NCBI GenBank assembly: GCA_965223835.1
Contig: CBDCXQ010000001.1
Span: 3,844,001 to 3,908,000, forward strand
Direction of reading: 5' to 3'
DNA from: CAVYXZ01 sp965223835
GTDB lineage: Bacteria; Chloroflexota; Anaerolineae; Aggregatilineales; Phototrophicaceae
DNA: 64,000 nucleotides
The first letter of the stretch is position 1. Each line of letters opens with the position of its first letter. The position numbers and the translations under genes are program-made. This document shows positions 8,302 through 17,260 of the stretch, piece after piece. Under the pieces are notes generated by a model. It ran no database searches and was not told where the DNA came from. It saw only the letters and a list, made by a program, of their open reading frames with translations.

Positions 8302-9285
8302 CTACACCCCCGTGTTGTGGCGGCGTTCCAACCAGGAATGCAGCGCCATCATAATCAAAATAATCGCCCCAATAAAGATGTTATAGGCCAGTCCCGGCAC
8401 GCCTACGAGCACAATCCCGTTGCGCATCAACCGCAGAATGAATACGCCGAGAACCGTGCCAATAATCGTTCCCCGTCCCCCGGTCAGCGCGGTGCCGCCG
8501 ATGACGACCATCGCGATCACTTCCAGTTCATAGCCGGTGCCGCTATTGGGATTGGCCGCCGAAACCCGAATCGAACTCACCACGCCAGCAAATGCTGCCA
8601 GCACCGTTGTCGTAATAAACAGCATGATCTTGGTACGCGCAACACGGACGCCGCGCACATGGGCTGAACTGGCATTACCGCCTGCCGCTTGAATCCAGTT
8701 GCCGATTCGCGATTGAGTTAAGACGTAACCTAGCAATGCTGCGATCAAAATAAACCAGATCAGCGAGGCATAAATACGGTATTCGCCAATGAAGAAATCA
8801 CCAACCACAATCGTTGCCAGGGCCGATTCAGCAGTCCACGTGGCCTGTGGGAAGCCACTGGTGATGTAGAGCGCGGTCCCACGCACGACCAGCAACATGC
8901 CCAATGTCACCAGAAACGAAGGAATCTTGAGCCGTGTCACCAGCATGCCGTTAACAAAACCGATGAAGACGGCAATCGCCATCGCGATCAGGAAGCCGAT
9001 TTCCAGCGGCGCAATCTCGGCATTGAAGATCGTCCACATGACCACCGGTGCAAACCCGAATACAGAGCCAACCGACAGGTCAAATTCACCCGACGTCATC
9101 AACAACGTCATGCCGAGCGCGATCATGCCCAGTTCGGGCGTAAAGGCCAGCATATTGCTGATGTTCCCCGGCGATATAAACCGTACTGACAACAACGTAA
9201 AAACGACGATTTCACCAATGAGCAGGACAAGCGGCCCAAACTCAGGTCTTGAAATAAGTCTTTGAAGAAGTGGAGTCGATTGCAT
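8302..9285 (-). CDS. Sugar ABC transporter permease (RbsC family)
   Basis: This 327-residue membrane protein has about 8-10 hydrophobic segments and the motifs of ribose/xylose/galactose permeases (BPD_transp_2): MTSGEFDLSVGSVFGFAPVV near residues 63-82, GGNASSAHVRGVRV, and GGTALTGGRGTIIGT. It forms the membrane channel for the substrate delivered by the binding protein encoded upstream. It lies between the binding-protein gene and the ATPase gene, and a stem-loop separates it from the former. Confidence 0.9.
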   Translation of the reverse strand: MQSTPLLQRLISRPEFGPLVLLIGEIVVFTLLSVRFISPGNISNMLAFTPELGMIALGMTLLMTSGEFDLSVGSVFGFAPVVMWTIFNAEIAPLEIGFLIAMAIAVFIGFVNGMLVTRLKIPSFLVTLGMLLVVRGTALYITSGFPQATWTAESALATIVVGDFFIGEYRIYASLIWFILIAALLGYVLTQSRIGNWIQAAGGNASSAHVRGVRVARTKIMLFITTTVLAAFAGVVSSIRVSAANPNSGTGYELEVIAMVVIGGTALTGGRGTIIGTVLGVFILRLMRNGIVLVGVPGLAYNIFIGAIILIMMALHSWLERRHNTGV

Positions 9286-9348
9286 CTAAACCAGATTTCT
9301 ATGGATATAGAGAATGGAAATAGCGGATAAAACGTTCTATATGAAAGC

Positions 9349-9370
9349 GGGCGCACATCGAGGCGCGCCC
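9349..9370 (-). terminator. Intra-operon stem-loop between binding-protein and permease genes
   Basis: GGGCGC (9370-9365, minus strand) pairs with GCGCCC (9354-9349), followed by GCTTTC. It sits in the 128-base gap after the binding-protein gene. Such hairpins often partly terminate or protect mRNA so that the binding protein is made in excess over the channel. Confidence 0.45.
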
Positions 9371-9413
9371 GGTACAAATAGTCAAAATTCAGGCAATCAA
9401 AAGACCAGGGTCT

Positions 9414-10355
9414 TTAGTTGCCTTCCATGATGTTCAAGTAGACTTCAGCAGTATCGGCTTCATACAGCGTACCAACAATAATGTCGAAACCAGGGGGAAT
9501 GCCGGCGGCAGCCATCGCTGCCATTGACAGGCCCATATAGCTGGTTGCTTGCGGGTCCTGCCACATCGCAGCGTTGACGTACCCTTCCATCACTTCACGC
9601 GCGGTATCAGGCGAATTGCCCCAACCGACAACGGGGATGTCACCCGGCATCACACCAACCTGATCGAACACCCGCTTGATACTGCCCGTGACGAGGTCGC
9701 CCAGGCCGATAATGGCGCTGATTCGTTCCTGATTCGCCAGCAGATAATCTGACATGCGGGTGATAATTTCAGCTTGATCGAGCGTCGCTTCGGTGATTTC
9801 GTATTCAATACCCAGCGGGTCAAATACACTGGCAATGCCTTCAGTTTCCAGCACCTGATAAGTTGCACCCGGCACCTCGACGGGCATCCAGACAAAATCG
9901 CCCGATTCGACAAAGCCATTATCTACCAGGTATTGTGCCCAGCGGCGACCGATGACCACATTGTCACCACCGACATACGCGTCACGGCCACTGGTGGCAT
10001 CTTCGGTATTGATGATAATCACCGGAATGCCGACATCGTGGGCTTCCGCAATCACCTCGGTGAGGGTACCTGGATCGGGTGTGCTGGTGACAATGCCGGT
10101 CGCGCCAGCCGCAATCGCCGCCCGGAAGGCTTCCTGATGGGATGGCACATCGCCACTGTGGAAGGACGTGCGAACTTCATGACCGGTGTCAGCGCTCCAC
10201 TGTTCCGCCCCTTGCAGGAAAAAGGTCCAGACCGGGTCGGCAGGTGCGCCATGCGAAATCCAATAATATATGGGGGCATCATCCTGGGCGGTCATCGGGA
10301 ATGATAGCGCCAGAATGAGGAGTAACAGCAACAGGAACGAAATCTTTCTTAACAT
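9414..10355 (-). CDS. Sugar ABC transporter substrate-binding protein (Peripla_BP_4 type)
   Basis: This 313-residue protein has a signal peptide (residues 1-23, very Leu-rich, ending MTAQ) and the two-lobed ribose/galactose-binding fold of the LacI-like periplasmic binding family. Typical features are GDVPSHQEAFRAAIAAGATG, VIIINTED and VGGDN. It captures the substrate outside the membrane. It is first in the operon binding protein-permease-ATPase. A minus-strand TTGACT (10402-10397) lies about 45 bases upstream, but the -10 spacing is poor. The substrate is unknown. Confidence 0.88.
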   Translation of the reverse strand: MLRKISFLLLLLLILALSFPMTAQDDAPIYYWISHGAPADPVWTFFLQGAEQWSADTGHEVRTSFHSGDVPSHQEAFRAAIAAGATGIVTSTPDPGTLTEVIAEAHDVGIPVIIINTEDATSGRDAYVGGDNVVIGRRWAQYLVDNGFVESGDFVWMPVEVPGATYQVLETEGIASVFDPLGIEYEITEATLDQAEIITRMSDYLLANQERISAIIGLGDLVTGSIKRVFDQVGVMPGDIPVVGWGNSPDTAREVMEGYVNAAMWQDPQATSYMGLSMAAMAAAGIPPGFDIIVGTLYEADTAEVYLNIMEGN

Positions 10356-10565
10356 GAGGTTTCCTTTGCAAAATACATCATAGCAAAATGGTGCGGAGTC
10401 AAAAACAAAATTTCCGACGCATTAGTTGCACTTATCGAGCGTTCTCAACGATCCGCGCAAAAATATCCGCACTGTCGGGATTATAGCCAGTGCAATAGTC
10501 GGTCGCAACAATCTTCGACGATAGGGTAAAATGATTCTTTCAGTTTAACTTCAGGATAACGACTG

Positions 10566-11759
10566 ATGAGCGATGCACTATTAAATTGGCGCGATGAGTT
10601 CCCGATTCTGGCGACCTGCAACTATCTGGTGAGCAATTCTCTGGGTGCCATGCCGCGCGGCGTTTATGACAGTCTGCGCAATTACGCCGACATGTGGGGA
10701 ACCTATGGTGTGCAGGCGTGGGGCAAGAGCTGGTGGGAATTAAATGGTCAGGTCGGTGACAAAATCGCGCCGTTGATGGGCGCACCCCAGGGCAGTGTGC
10801 TGATTCATCAGAATGCCAGCATCGCTAACAGTATTTTGTTCAGTGCGTTGGATTTTAGCGATACTCACCGCAATAAGGTGGTCGTGACGGACATGGATTT
10901 TCCGTCGGACCTGTACGTACTGCGGCGCTGGTTGCCCGATAACATGGATATCCACATGGTAAAATCACCTGACGGCACGGTGATTGATACTGCTGAAATC
11001 CTTGCTGCCATTGACGACCACACCCGGTTGGTGAGCATCAGTCATGTGTTGTTCCGCAGCGCCTACATCATGCCCGCGCAGGCCATCGTCGCCAAAGCCC
11101 ATCAAGTCGGCGCCCAGGTCGTCCTCAATGGCTATCATAGCGTCGGCGTTATTCCGGTTGATGTGACCGCACTGAATGTTGATTTTTATATCGGGGGCGT
11201 ACTGAAATGGTTGTGTGGCGGCCCCGGCGGTGTGTTCCTGTATGTGCGGCCTGACCTGTTATCATCGCTTGAGCCATTAGTCACGGGCTGGTTTGCCCAT
11301 GAGCGCCCCTTCGCCTTTGATATAGACGACCTCAAGCTGCGTGACGACGCCTACCGCCTGATGAACGGGACTCCCGGTGTCGCTTCACTGTACGCGATTC
11401 AACCTGGAGTAGATATTATCGCGCAAATCGGCGTCACCAACATCAGGGCCAAAAATGTCCGACAAACCAGCTTATTGATCGACATAGCGCAGGCCACCGG
11501 GTACGCGATCAATACACCGCTGAATCCTGATGAACGCGGTGGCACGGTGATTATCAACCCGCCCCATGCTTACGAGATTAGTCGTGAACTACTGGCTCGT
11601 CAGATCATCATTGATTATCGCGAAGGAGCCGGGATTCGGGTGTCGCCACATTTCTATAATAGCGATGACGAAGTACGCGCAGTCGTTGCGGCAATCACTG
11701 ACATTATTGACGATGGCACGTGGCAAAAGCACACCGGTCAACGTGACTTCGTTACGTAG
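10566..11759 (+). CDS. Aminotransferase class V-fold PLP protein (kynureninase-like)
   Basis: This 397-residue fold-type I PLP protein has the lysine motif GGVLKWLCGGPGG near residues 213-225, very close to the kynureninase form (HKWLCGGPG). The strand that normally carries the Asp facing the PLP ring nitrogen (DxxHSxG) reads LNGYHSVGVIPVD, with Asn in place of Asp. This would weaken the electron sink, so the protein may be a variant enzyme or a poor catalyst. Candidate reactions are C-C or C-S lyase or transamination. It is a single gene, convergent with the GNAT gene, 12 bases apart. Confidence 0.82.
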   Translation: MSDALLNWRDEFPILATCNYLVSNSLGAMPRGVYDSLRNYADMWGTYGVQAWGKSWWELNGQVGDKIAPLMGAPQGSVLIHQNASIANSILFSALDFSDTHRNKVVVTDMDFPSDLYVLRRWLPDNMDIHMVKSPDGTVIDTAEILAAIDDHTRLVSISHVLFRSAYIMPAQAIVAKAHQVGAQVVLNGYHSVGVIPVDVTALNVDFYIGGVLKWLCGGPGGVFLYVRPDLLSSLEPLVTGWFAHERPFAFDIDDLKLRDDAYRLMNGTPGVASLYAIQPGVDIIAQIGVTNIRAKNVRQTSLLIDIAQATGYAINTPLNPDERGGTVIINPPHAYEISRELLARQIIIDYREGAGIRVSPHFYNSDDEVRAVVAAITDIIDDGTWQKHTGQRDFVT

Positions 11760-11770
11760 CATTCACTGTA

Positions 11771-12736
11771 TTATATTCTTGCTTTTTCTAACCAGTATGG
11801 ACCCGGTTGCCGCACATACCCCAACCGATCATTCACAGCCAGCATGGGCACGCTCTCGCTGTCGTTACTGGTAATTATGACCTGTGCCCCAGCCTGTTGC
11901 GCATACAGGGCAGCCAACACTTTTAAGGCCTGGGCAATCTTACGTCCGCGATAGGCTCTATCGACACCGGTAAAAGCGTTGGTGGCTGTAACACCGTCCG
12001 ACTCAAAGCCAACGGCTGCCAGGCCAACAAACTGCTCGCCAATGACCGCCAGAATCTGTCCAGCGGCACGAAACCAGTGCGCGTTGAGCACTTTAGCCCG
12101 GTAATTTTCAAACGTATTCTGATATTCACCGCGATTGCCCGGATTATCCTGGGCCGCAGTTGAATTCAGGGTAAACAATTTACGCTGGGCTGCTTCGGTG
12201 TTCCCTTCTGCTGCCAGCGAGGTGAAGCGGACGCCCTGTTCGCGGACGCTTTCGACTATGGGCAATAGCCGCTCGGTATCAAAAGATGTTAAGTCTAAAT
12301 GACTGGCAAACCAATGTCGCTGAATTTTATAGCCGCGTTTTTCAGCAAACGACAGAGAATCGCCGTCGTTATCCATGCATTCGGTGCCGAAGCCGGTTGC
12401 GCCGTGCGCGATAGCTTGTTGTTCCAGAAACAAATAAAATTGCCCACCGTAACCTTGTTTGCGGAATGGTTTATCAATCGTTAACCATACCAGGAACCGA
12501 GAGGTTGCATCCGTCGCATCATTATAGTTGACCCCATAGCCAATGACCGTTTCATCGCGACAGGCCACGTAACGTTTGTGTAAATCCTCGGCGGTCTGGC
12601 TGGCATCCCATGATCGTAGCGCATCGGCATTAATATTCCGGCCCTCAGCAGCATTGATGAGTTCAGCAATTCGATCATAATCTACTGTTTGCGGGTCTGC
12701 CTGTCGGAAAGTGAGTGATTCAGTTTTTTCTTTCAT
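11771..12736 (-). CDS. Tandem GNAT-family N-acetyltransferase
   Basis: Of 321 residues, the first half holds a GNAT acetyl-CoA loop (FRKQGYGGQF, about 95-104) and the second half a related one (YRGRKIAQALK, about 261-271), so this is a double-GNAT protein. Such proteins acetylate small amines, antibiotics or protein N-termini, often with only one active half. The second half ends NDRLGYVRQPGPYWLEK, a usual C-terminal pattern (LGY/F). The substrate is unknown. It is monocistronic, with ATG at 12736. Confidence 0.82.
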   Translation of the reverse strand: MKEKTESLTFRQADPQTVDYDRIAELINAAEGRNINADALRSWDASQTAEDLHKRYVACRDETVIGYGVNYNDATDATSRFLVWLTIDKPFRKQGYGGQFYLFLEQQAIAHGATGFGTECMDNDGDSLSFAEKRGYKIQRHWFASHLDLTSFDTERLLPIVESVREQGVRFTSLAAEGNTEAAQRKLFTLNSTAAQDNPGNRGEYQNTFENYRAKVLNAHWFRAAGQILAVIGEQFVGLAAVGFESDGVTATNAFTGVDRAYRGRKIAQALKVLAALYAQQAGAQVIITSNDSESVPMLAVNDRLGYVRQPGPYWLEKARI

Positions 12737-13133
12737 TCTGTCTCCTAAAATGGGCGAGAAGCCTGATTATCAAATTATTTCCTTACGAATTGAACCATCG
12801 TCTACGATACAAAATAGTCGCTTATAATTCGTTTAAACTTCTTCTGGACCATAGCGATTCATTATTACACATAGCGAATCCGAACGCAATCGGCCTGGGC
12901 CACTCCACCGAACTTATGGTTCGTTCGGCGAACATTTAAACAGCCGCTCCTGAATTTGTACAATGAGGTTCATGAAATGATTGTGCGCTGGTATCAACAG
13001 CACGCGTTTCCGCCCCGGCATCTCGCTCAAATGCAATACGATTGCCCTACCCTGCCCGGATGCACTCTCGCATATTTTGGGTTGGTGAGTTAGATTCTTC
13101 AGGTTGGAGGATGGACCGCGATGGAGATTTTCT
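12737..13133 (+). other. Gene-poor intergenic stretch
   Basis: About 400 bases lie between the divergent GNAT and lipoprotein genes. A 38-codon frame (ATG 12977 to TAG 13093) has no recognisable homology or convincing ribosome-binding site, and I do not call it a gene. The stretch should contain both promoters. GGAG (13123-13126) is the ribosome-binding site that favours ATG 13134. Confidence 0.4.
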
Positions 13134-14330
13134 ATGTGGAAACGCTTTTTATTAGCAGGACTGGGCTTGCTGTTAGCAGCATGTAACCTGAATGCTGAAC
13201 CTGGTATATCAAATCAGCCAATCACAGGCGCACCAGTCGTGCAGATGGTCTCACCTCTGCCCAACGCGACTTACCTGGACGGTGTTGTGGTTAATATTCA
13301 GGCGTTAATCTCGAACGCTGGGGTCGATATTGACCGGGTTGAGGTCATCGTTGATGATACGGTCATCGCATCCCTAACTTCGCCGAATGAAACCGGGGCA
13401 CCAGCCTTTAGTATTACCCAGACCTGGCCTGCCAGCGGTGGTGGATCGCACACGATCGCCATAACGGCGATACGGGCCGATGGTTCCGCCAGTGAACCAG
13501 CGTCCGCTATGGTCAACATTGTGAGTCAGGCGTCCCAGCCCCAGGTGACTGCCGAAGTCAATAGCAATGGTTCCGGTGACACTAACCAATCAAACAACAA
13601 CAATGCGCCGGCGCAACCGACTGCGGTACCAACCGATGCGCCAACCGCCACTGATTCGCCACCAACCACGACACCGACCCCCAGTAAACCAATGGCGACC
13701 TTTACCACCGGTGTGAACGTGCGGCGTGGCCCCAATATTCTATTTGACCCACCCATCGGCGCGTTCGCCGCGAATGATAGCAGCGAGATTGTTGCGGTAA
13801 ACCCCGACCGAAGCTGGTACAAGGTCGTCTACTTTAATGCCGAGGGCTGGGTGTTTGGCAATCTGTTAACCACGACCGGCGACATCGACAGTCTGCCAGT
13901 GGACGCGGGACCACCAGTACCAACGCTGACTCCTGTGCCGCCAACGCCTGTTCCGGCAACCAATACACCTCAGGTGAATGTGAACATCGTTGTGGGCAAC
14001 ATCACGACCGATCCAGGCACGCCGGAATGTGGCAATACCTTCAGGGTTTTTGTGGACATCGCCAATCTAGGGACTGATCGTTCTCCGGGCGGCAGTCTGC
14101 GAGTTGAGGACTCATCGAACGGCTTAGTATCCGGCACGAATGGGGCCTTCGGGGAAATTGATGCTGGACAAACGATCAACGTTGGACCAATCCCCTTGAC
14201 GGTCGATACCAATCATTCCGTCGAGCATATTCTCTCGGTTGTCGCCGACCCCGGCGGCCAAATTGGCGAGACCAGCGAAGCTGATAATCGTGGTGAACGC
14301 AAGTATACGCTCAGAAAAGGCGACTGTTAG
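13134..14330 (+). CDS. Lipoprotein with Ig-like, SH3b and CARDB domains
   Basis: ATG 13134 is preferred over TTG 13104 because GGAG precedes it and the product then starts directly with a lipoprotein signal (FLLAGLGLLLAAC, Cys about 17). Of 398 residues, about 30-140 form an Ig-like domain, 145-185 an Asn/Thr/Pro linker, 188-260 an SH3b domain (NVRRGPN ... WYKVVYFN..GWVFGNLL), 265-285 a second PT linker and 287-398 a CARDB-like adhesion domain (VFVDIANLGT, GGQIGETSEADN). It is probably a cell-surface protein that binds wall or matrix. It is followed by a hairpin and surE. Confidence 0.85.
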   Translation: MWKRFLLAGLGLLLAACNLNAEPGISNQPITGAPVVQMVSPLPNATYLDGVVVNIQALISNAGVDIDRVEVIVDDTVIASLTSPNETGAPAFSITQTWPASGGGSHTIAITAIRADGSASEPASAMVNIVSQASQPQVTAEVNSNGSGDTNQSNNNNAPAQPTAVPTDAPTATDSPPTTTPTPSKPMATFTTGVNVRRGPNILFDPPIGAFAANDSSEIVAVNPDRSWYKVVYFNAEGWVFGNLLTTTGDIDSLPVDAGPPVPTLTPVPPTPVPATNTPQVNVNIVVGNITTDPGTPECGNTFRVFVDIANLGTDRSPGGSLRVEDSSNGLVSGTNGAFGEIDAGQTINVGPIPLTVDTNHSVEHILSVVADPGGQIGETSEADNRGERKYTLRKGDC

Positions 14331-14336
14331 ACGAAC

Positions 14337-14367
14337 TGCCGAGGGTGGGTCACGCTCATTCTCGGCA
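14337..14367 (+). terminator. Stem-loop after the lipoprotein gene
   Basis: TGCCGAG (14337-14343) and CTCGGCA (14361-14367) form a perfect 7-base stem. There is no U tract, so termination is uncertain. It may be an mRNA stabiliser. Confidence 0.35.
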
Positions 14368-14394
14368 TGACGACGGTGTAAGTAAGGTGTTGTT

Positions 14395-15222
14395 ATGGCG
14401 CAAGAACGTCCGATTATTCTATTCACCAACGATGATGGAATCAATTCACCAGGGTTATGGGCGCAGGTAGAAGCCTTTATTGACCTGGGTGAGATTCTGG
14501 TATGTGCGCCAGTTGAGCAACAATCGGGCACCGGGCGCAGTATGCCAGTTACGAGTAAAGGGACGATTCACCCCCAGCAGATGCAATTCAAAGATCGGGA
14601 ACTAACTGTCTATGCTGTTGATGGTACACCCGCACAGGCGGTCCAGCATGGTGTTTTGGAATTATCGAGCAAACTGCCATCATTGGTGGTTTCAGGCATA
14701 AATTATGGGGAAAATACTGGCAACGGCGTCACGATCTCGGGTACAGTGGGTGCAGCGTTGGAAGCCGCCAGCTTTGATATTCCGGCACTGGCTGTCTCGC
14801 AGCAAACCCCGAAAGACCTGCACCTTTCCTACTCCGATGAGGTCGATTTTCGCGTCGCGGCCCAATGTGCGCGGCATTTCGGCGAATGGCTCATCAGCAA
14901 TCGTCGGCCCGATGATGTGGATTTGCTCAAAGTTGATGTTCCCTGGGGGGCGATTGATGCGACCAACTGGAAAATCACCCGCCTGTCACGGCGACGGGTC
15001 TATTGGCCCACCCGCCCGGAACGGGCCTCATTAACCGACACCGGGCGACTGGGGTATCATTTTAATACCGACCCGGCTAAAGCGGAACCCGATTCGGATG
15101 TTTACACTGTACTGCATGAAGGCAGAATTTCGGTAACACCGATGAGCCTGGATATGACGTCACGCACCGATCTATATCGTCTCAACCAGATCATCCGGGG
15201 CGAAGAAACTTATGGACGTTAA
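14395..15222 (+). CDS. surE: 5'/3'-nucleotidase SurE
   Basis: This 275-residue protein carries the SurE metal-site motif ILFTNDDGINSPG (D-D pair near residues 11-12), the nucleotide-loop sequence APVEQQSGTGRS and SGINYGENTG, all hallmarks of the family. SurE is a cytoplasmic divalent-metal phosphatase that removes phosphate from nucleoside monophosphates and helps stationary-phase survival. Its length is typical (about 250-270). It is transcribed with the same orientation as the lipoprotein upstream and the tsaE operon downstream, but has about 230 bases free on the 3' side. Confidence 0.93.
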   Translation: MAQERPIILFTNDDGINSPGLWAQVEAFIDLGEILVCAPVEQQSGTGRSMPVTSKGTIHPQQMQFKDRELTVYAVDGTPAQAVQHGVLELSSKLPSLVVSGINYGENTGNGVTISGTVGAALEAASFDIPALAVSQQTPKDLHLSYSDEVDFRVAAQCARHFGEWLISNRRPDDVDLLKVDVPWGAIDATNWKITRLSRRRVYWPTRPERASLTDTGRLGYHFNTDPAKAEPDSDVYTVLHEGRISVTPMSLDMTSRTDLYRLNQIIRGEETYGR

Positions 15223-15404
15223 CCAGATGAATAAATAAAGTTCATTTTCTCACCAGAATCACATCCCAATCAAGAATTTTTACCCGGTCATAACCAAACA
15301 ATAGCGTTGGTGTCGACCGGCATACAAAGCACACTAAGCCCGATTCTCTCATTCTGAATGTCGACCTCACCTAACCGAGTCTTTAATGCCCTGCCTGCAC
15401 AGGG

Positions 15405-15410
15405 TATAAT
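15405..15410 (+). promoter_or_regulatory. Putative -10 element of the tsaE operon
   Basis: A perfect TATAAT lies 42 bases before the tsaE start. Seventeen bases upstream is TTTAAT (15382-15387), a poor -35. The position and the gene-free stretch 15223-15451 support it as the operon promoter. Confidence 0.45.
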
Positions 15411-15451
15411 TGTCGCTCAATTCCATTTGGGTGGCAGGGAGATAGACTCGC

Positions 15452-15955
15452 GTGCCAATCCTGCGCGAGAGCGAACTGGATATTATCAGCCATAGTGTTG
15501 AACAAACACAGCGCCTGGGGGTACGTCTGGGTGCACTCATTCAACCAGGGGATATTGTCTGTCTTTCAGGGGATATGGGTGCGGGTAAGACCATGTTTTC
15601 AATCGGTATTGGACGTGGCTGGGGTTCGCACACCCAGCTTACCAGCCCAACATATAACCTCATTCACGAACATCGCCATGTGCAAGCAACCACGAAGCGC
15701 TTATATCATCTTGATTGTTATCGACTGACCGGGCCAGACGAAGCGGAACAAATTGGCCTGGATGACATTCTCGATGGACAGGGCCCCGTGATTCTTGAAT
15801 GGCCGGAACATATTGAAGAAGTGCTGCCCGCCAACCGCCTCTGGATTGAACTGCGCATCCTTGAACCCACCCGCCGCACCTTCGTGTTCAATGCCATTGG
15901 CGACCGCTACGAATCGTTGCTCAAGCAATTTCGCCACTCAGTCTTTGGATCATGA
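15452..15955 (+). CDS. tsaE: tRNA threonylcarbamoyladenosine biosynthesis ATPase TsaE
   Basis: This 167-residue P-loop ATPase has Walker A GDMGAGKTMF (about 39-48), the TsaE motif SPTYNLIHEH and LYHLDCYRL, and ends its core at ILEWPEHI. TsaE works with TsaB and TsaD to place the t6A modification on A37 of ANN-decoding tRNAs, in the cytoplasm. GTG 15452 is chosen, with GGGAG upstream. tsaB begins within four bases of its stop, and rimI follows, the common tsaE-tsaB-rimI order. tsaD is not in this window. Confidence 0.94.
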   Translation: MPILRESELDIISHSVEQTQRLGVRLGALIQPGDIVCLSGDMGAGKTMFSIGIGRGWGSHTQLTSPTYNLIHEHRHVQATTKRLYHLDCYRLTGPDEAEQIGLDDILDGQGPVILEWPEHIEEVLPANRLWIELRILEPTRRTFVFNAIGDRYESLLKQFRHSVFGS

Positions 15956-15958
15956 TTG

Positions 15959-16639
15959 ATGTTATTCGCAATTGATACGGCAACATCCAGCATGAGCCTG
16001 GCGCTACACGATGGTGATACGCTCATCGCGGAGCAAACCTGGCACTCCGCGAACAATCATACTGCCGAATTAGCCCCAACCATTGGGCAGTTGTTGGCCC
16101 GTTCCGGGATCACGACCGCTGATTTGACCGCGCTTGCCGTTTCGGTGGGGCCGGGATCGTTTACCGGGCTGCGGATTGGGGTTGCGCTGGCGAAGGGCCT
16201 GGCATCGGCCCAACAGTTACCATTAGTTGGTGTTTCATCGCTGGATACTCTGGCCGCAGGACAACCTGCCAATCCTAACCATACCCTGATCTGTATCGTG
16301 GCAGCGGGCCGCAAACGCATTATTGCCGCCACTTATCACTGTAATACAGACCAGTGGATTAATCGTAGTGAACCCCGCCTGATGGAATGGGACGAGTTGT
16401 TGGCGCGTATTGATGGTCCCGTCTTCATGACAGGTGATATTGACCCCGCCGGGCATGAACAAATTTTCGTGGCCCAGGCGGATGGTGTCCCAGTTAAGCT
16501 GGCGGCAGCGGCGTCACGACTACGGCGAGCAGGCTATCTGGCAGAAGTCGCGCTCGACCGATTGCGTGTGTCAAACCCAGAGGATTTTGCCCCGGCACTG
16601 CTGATACCCCAGTATGTCAAAACACGCGATGTGCCCTGA
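15959..16639 (+). CDS. tsaB: tRNA threonylcarbamoyladenosine biosynthesis protein TsaB
   Basis: This 226-residue ASKHA-fold protein starts MLFAIDTATSSMSLAL, the usual TsaB N-terminus, so ATG 15959 is preferred over the TTG three bases earlier. The signature VSVGPGSFTGLRIGVALAKG (about 60-79) is complete. TsaB is the non-catalytic partner that bridges TsaD and TsaE in the t6A complex. It directly follows tsaE and precedes rimI by three bases, so expression is almost certainly coupled. Confidence 0.94.
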   Translation: MLFAIDTATSSMSLALHDGDTLIAEQTWHSANNHTAELAPTIGQLLARSGITTADLTALAVSVGPGSFTGLRIGVALAKGLASAQQLPLVGVSSLDTLAAGQPANPNHTLICIVAAGRKRIIAATYHCNTDQWINRSEPRLMEWDELLARIDGPVFMTGDIDPAGHEQIFVAQADGVPVKLAAAASRLRRAGYLAEVALDRLRVSNPEDFAPALLIPQYVKTRDVP

Positions 16640-16642
16640 TCC

Positions 16643-17254
16643 ATGACTGAATTTGTGCTGCGCTACATGCGCCCAACCGATATTAGCCAGGTTGTGAGCA
16701 TCGACAAAGTTTCATTTGATCCACCCTGGTCGGCGCGTTCCTATGCCTACGAAGTCAGCGAATCCAGCTACAGTCATATGGTCGTGCTGGAATACACCAA
16801 CGGGCAAGCCTCCGGGCGCTGGCGGCGCTGGTTTTCTCGCCTGAGCAAACCAGCCGACAGCCTGATTTTGGGGTATGGTGGGTTGTGGCTGATTGCCGAT
16901 GAAGGCCACATCAGCACCATTGCCAGTCACCCCGATCATCGTGGACACGGCTATGGCGAACTGTTACTGGCCGCGATGATTCAGCGGGCAATCACGCTAG
17001 AAGCAGAGTACATTGTCCTGGAAGTTCGAGTGAGTAATGTTACTGCTCAGAAACTCTATGAAAAGTATGAGTTTCAGACCATCGGCGTCAAACCCAAATA
17101 TTACCGCAGCAACAATGAAGATGCCTATGATATGCGACTGAACTTACGGGATGCCGCGCTTGTTAAACGCTTTTCGGAACGCTATGCCGCACTCTGCGCC
17201 CGTCAGAAGTTTGTCGATGAATACTCACATACTGCCTCCCCCAAAAAGCATTGA
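16643..17254 (+). CDS. rimI: Ribosomal protein S18-alanine N-acetyltransferase RimI-like
   Basis: This GNAT protein of 203 residues has the acetyl-CoA loop HPDHRGHGYGELLL and the RimI-type C-terminal pattern VSNVTAQKLYEKYEF. It would acetylate the N-terminus of a protein such as ribosomal S18. RimI is usually about 150 residues; the extra length comes from a basic insertion (about 50-73, GRWRRWFSRLSK) and a longer tail. The position after tsaE-tsaB supports the assignment, though the substrate may differ in this lineage. Confidence 0.87.
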   Translation: MTEFVLRYMRPTDISQVVSIDKVSFDPPWSARSYAYEVSESSYSHMVVLEYTNGQASGRWRRWFSRLSKPADSLILGYGGLWLIADEGHISTIASHPDHRGHGYGELLLAAMIQRAITLEAEYIVLEVRVSNVTAQKLYEKYEFQTIGVKPKYYRSNNEDAYDMRLNLRDAALVKRFSERYAALCARQKFVDEYSHTASPKKH

Positions 17255-17260
17255 GCCGCT

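Noticed and set aside
12977..13093. 38-codon frame before the lipoprotein gene
   Set aside because: No homology, weak initiation signals, and it ends just before the real gene.
13620..13690. Tandem repeat in the ACC/CCA-rich linker of the lipoprotein gene
   Set aside because: It encodes a normal Thr/Pro linker with irregular codons, not a true tandem repeat.
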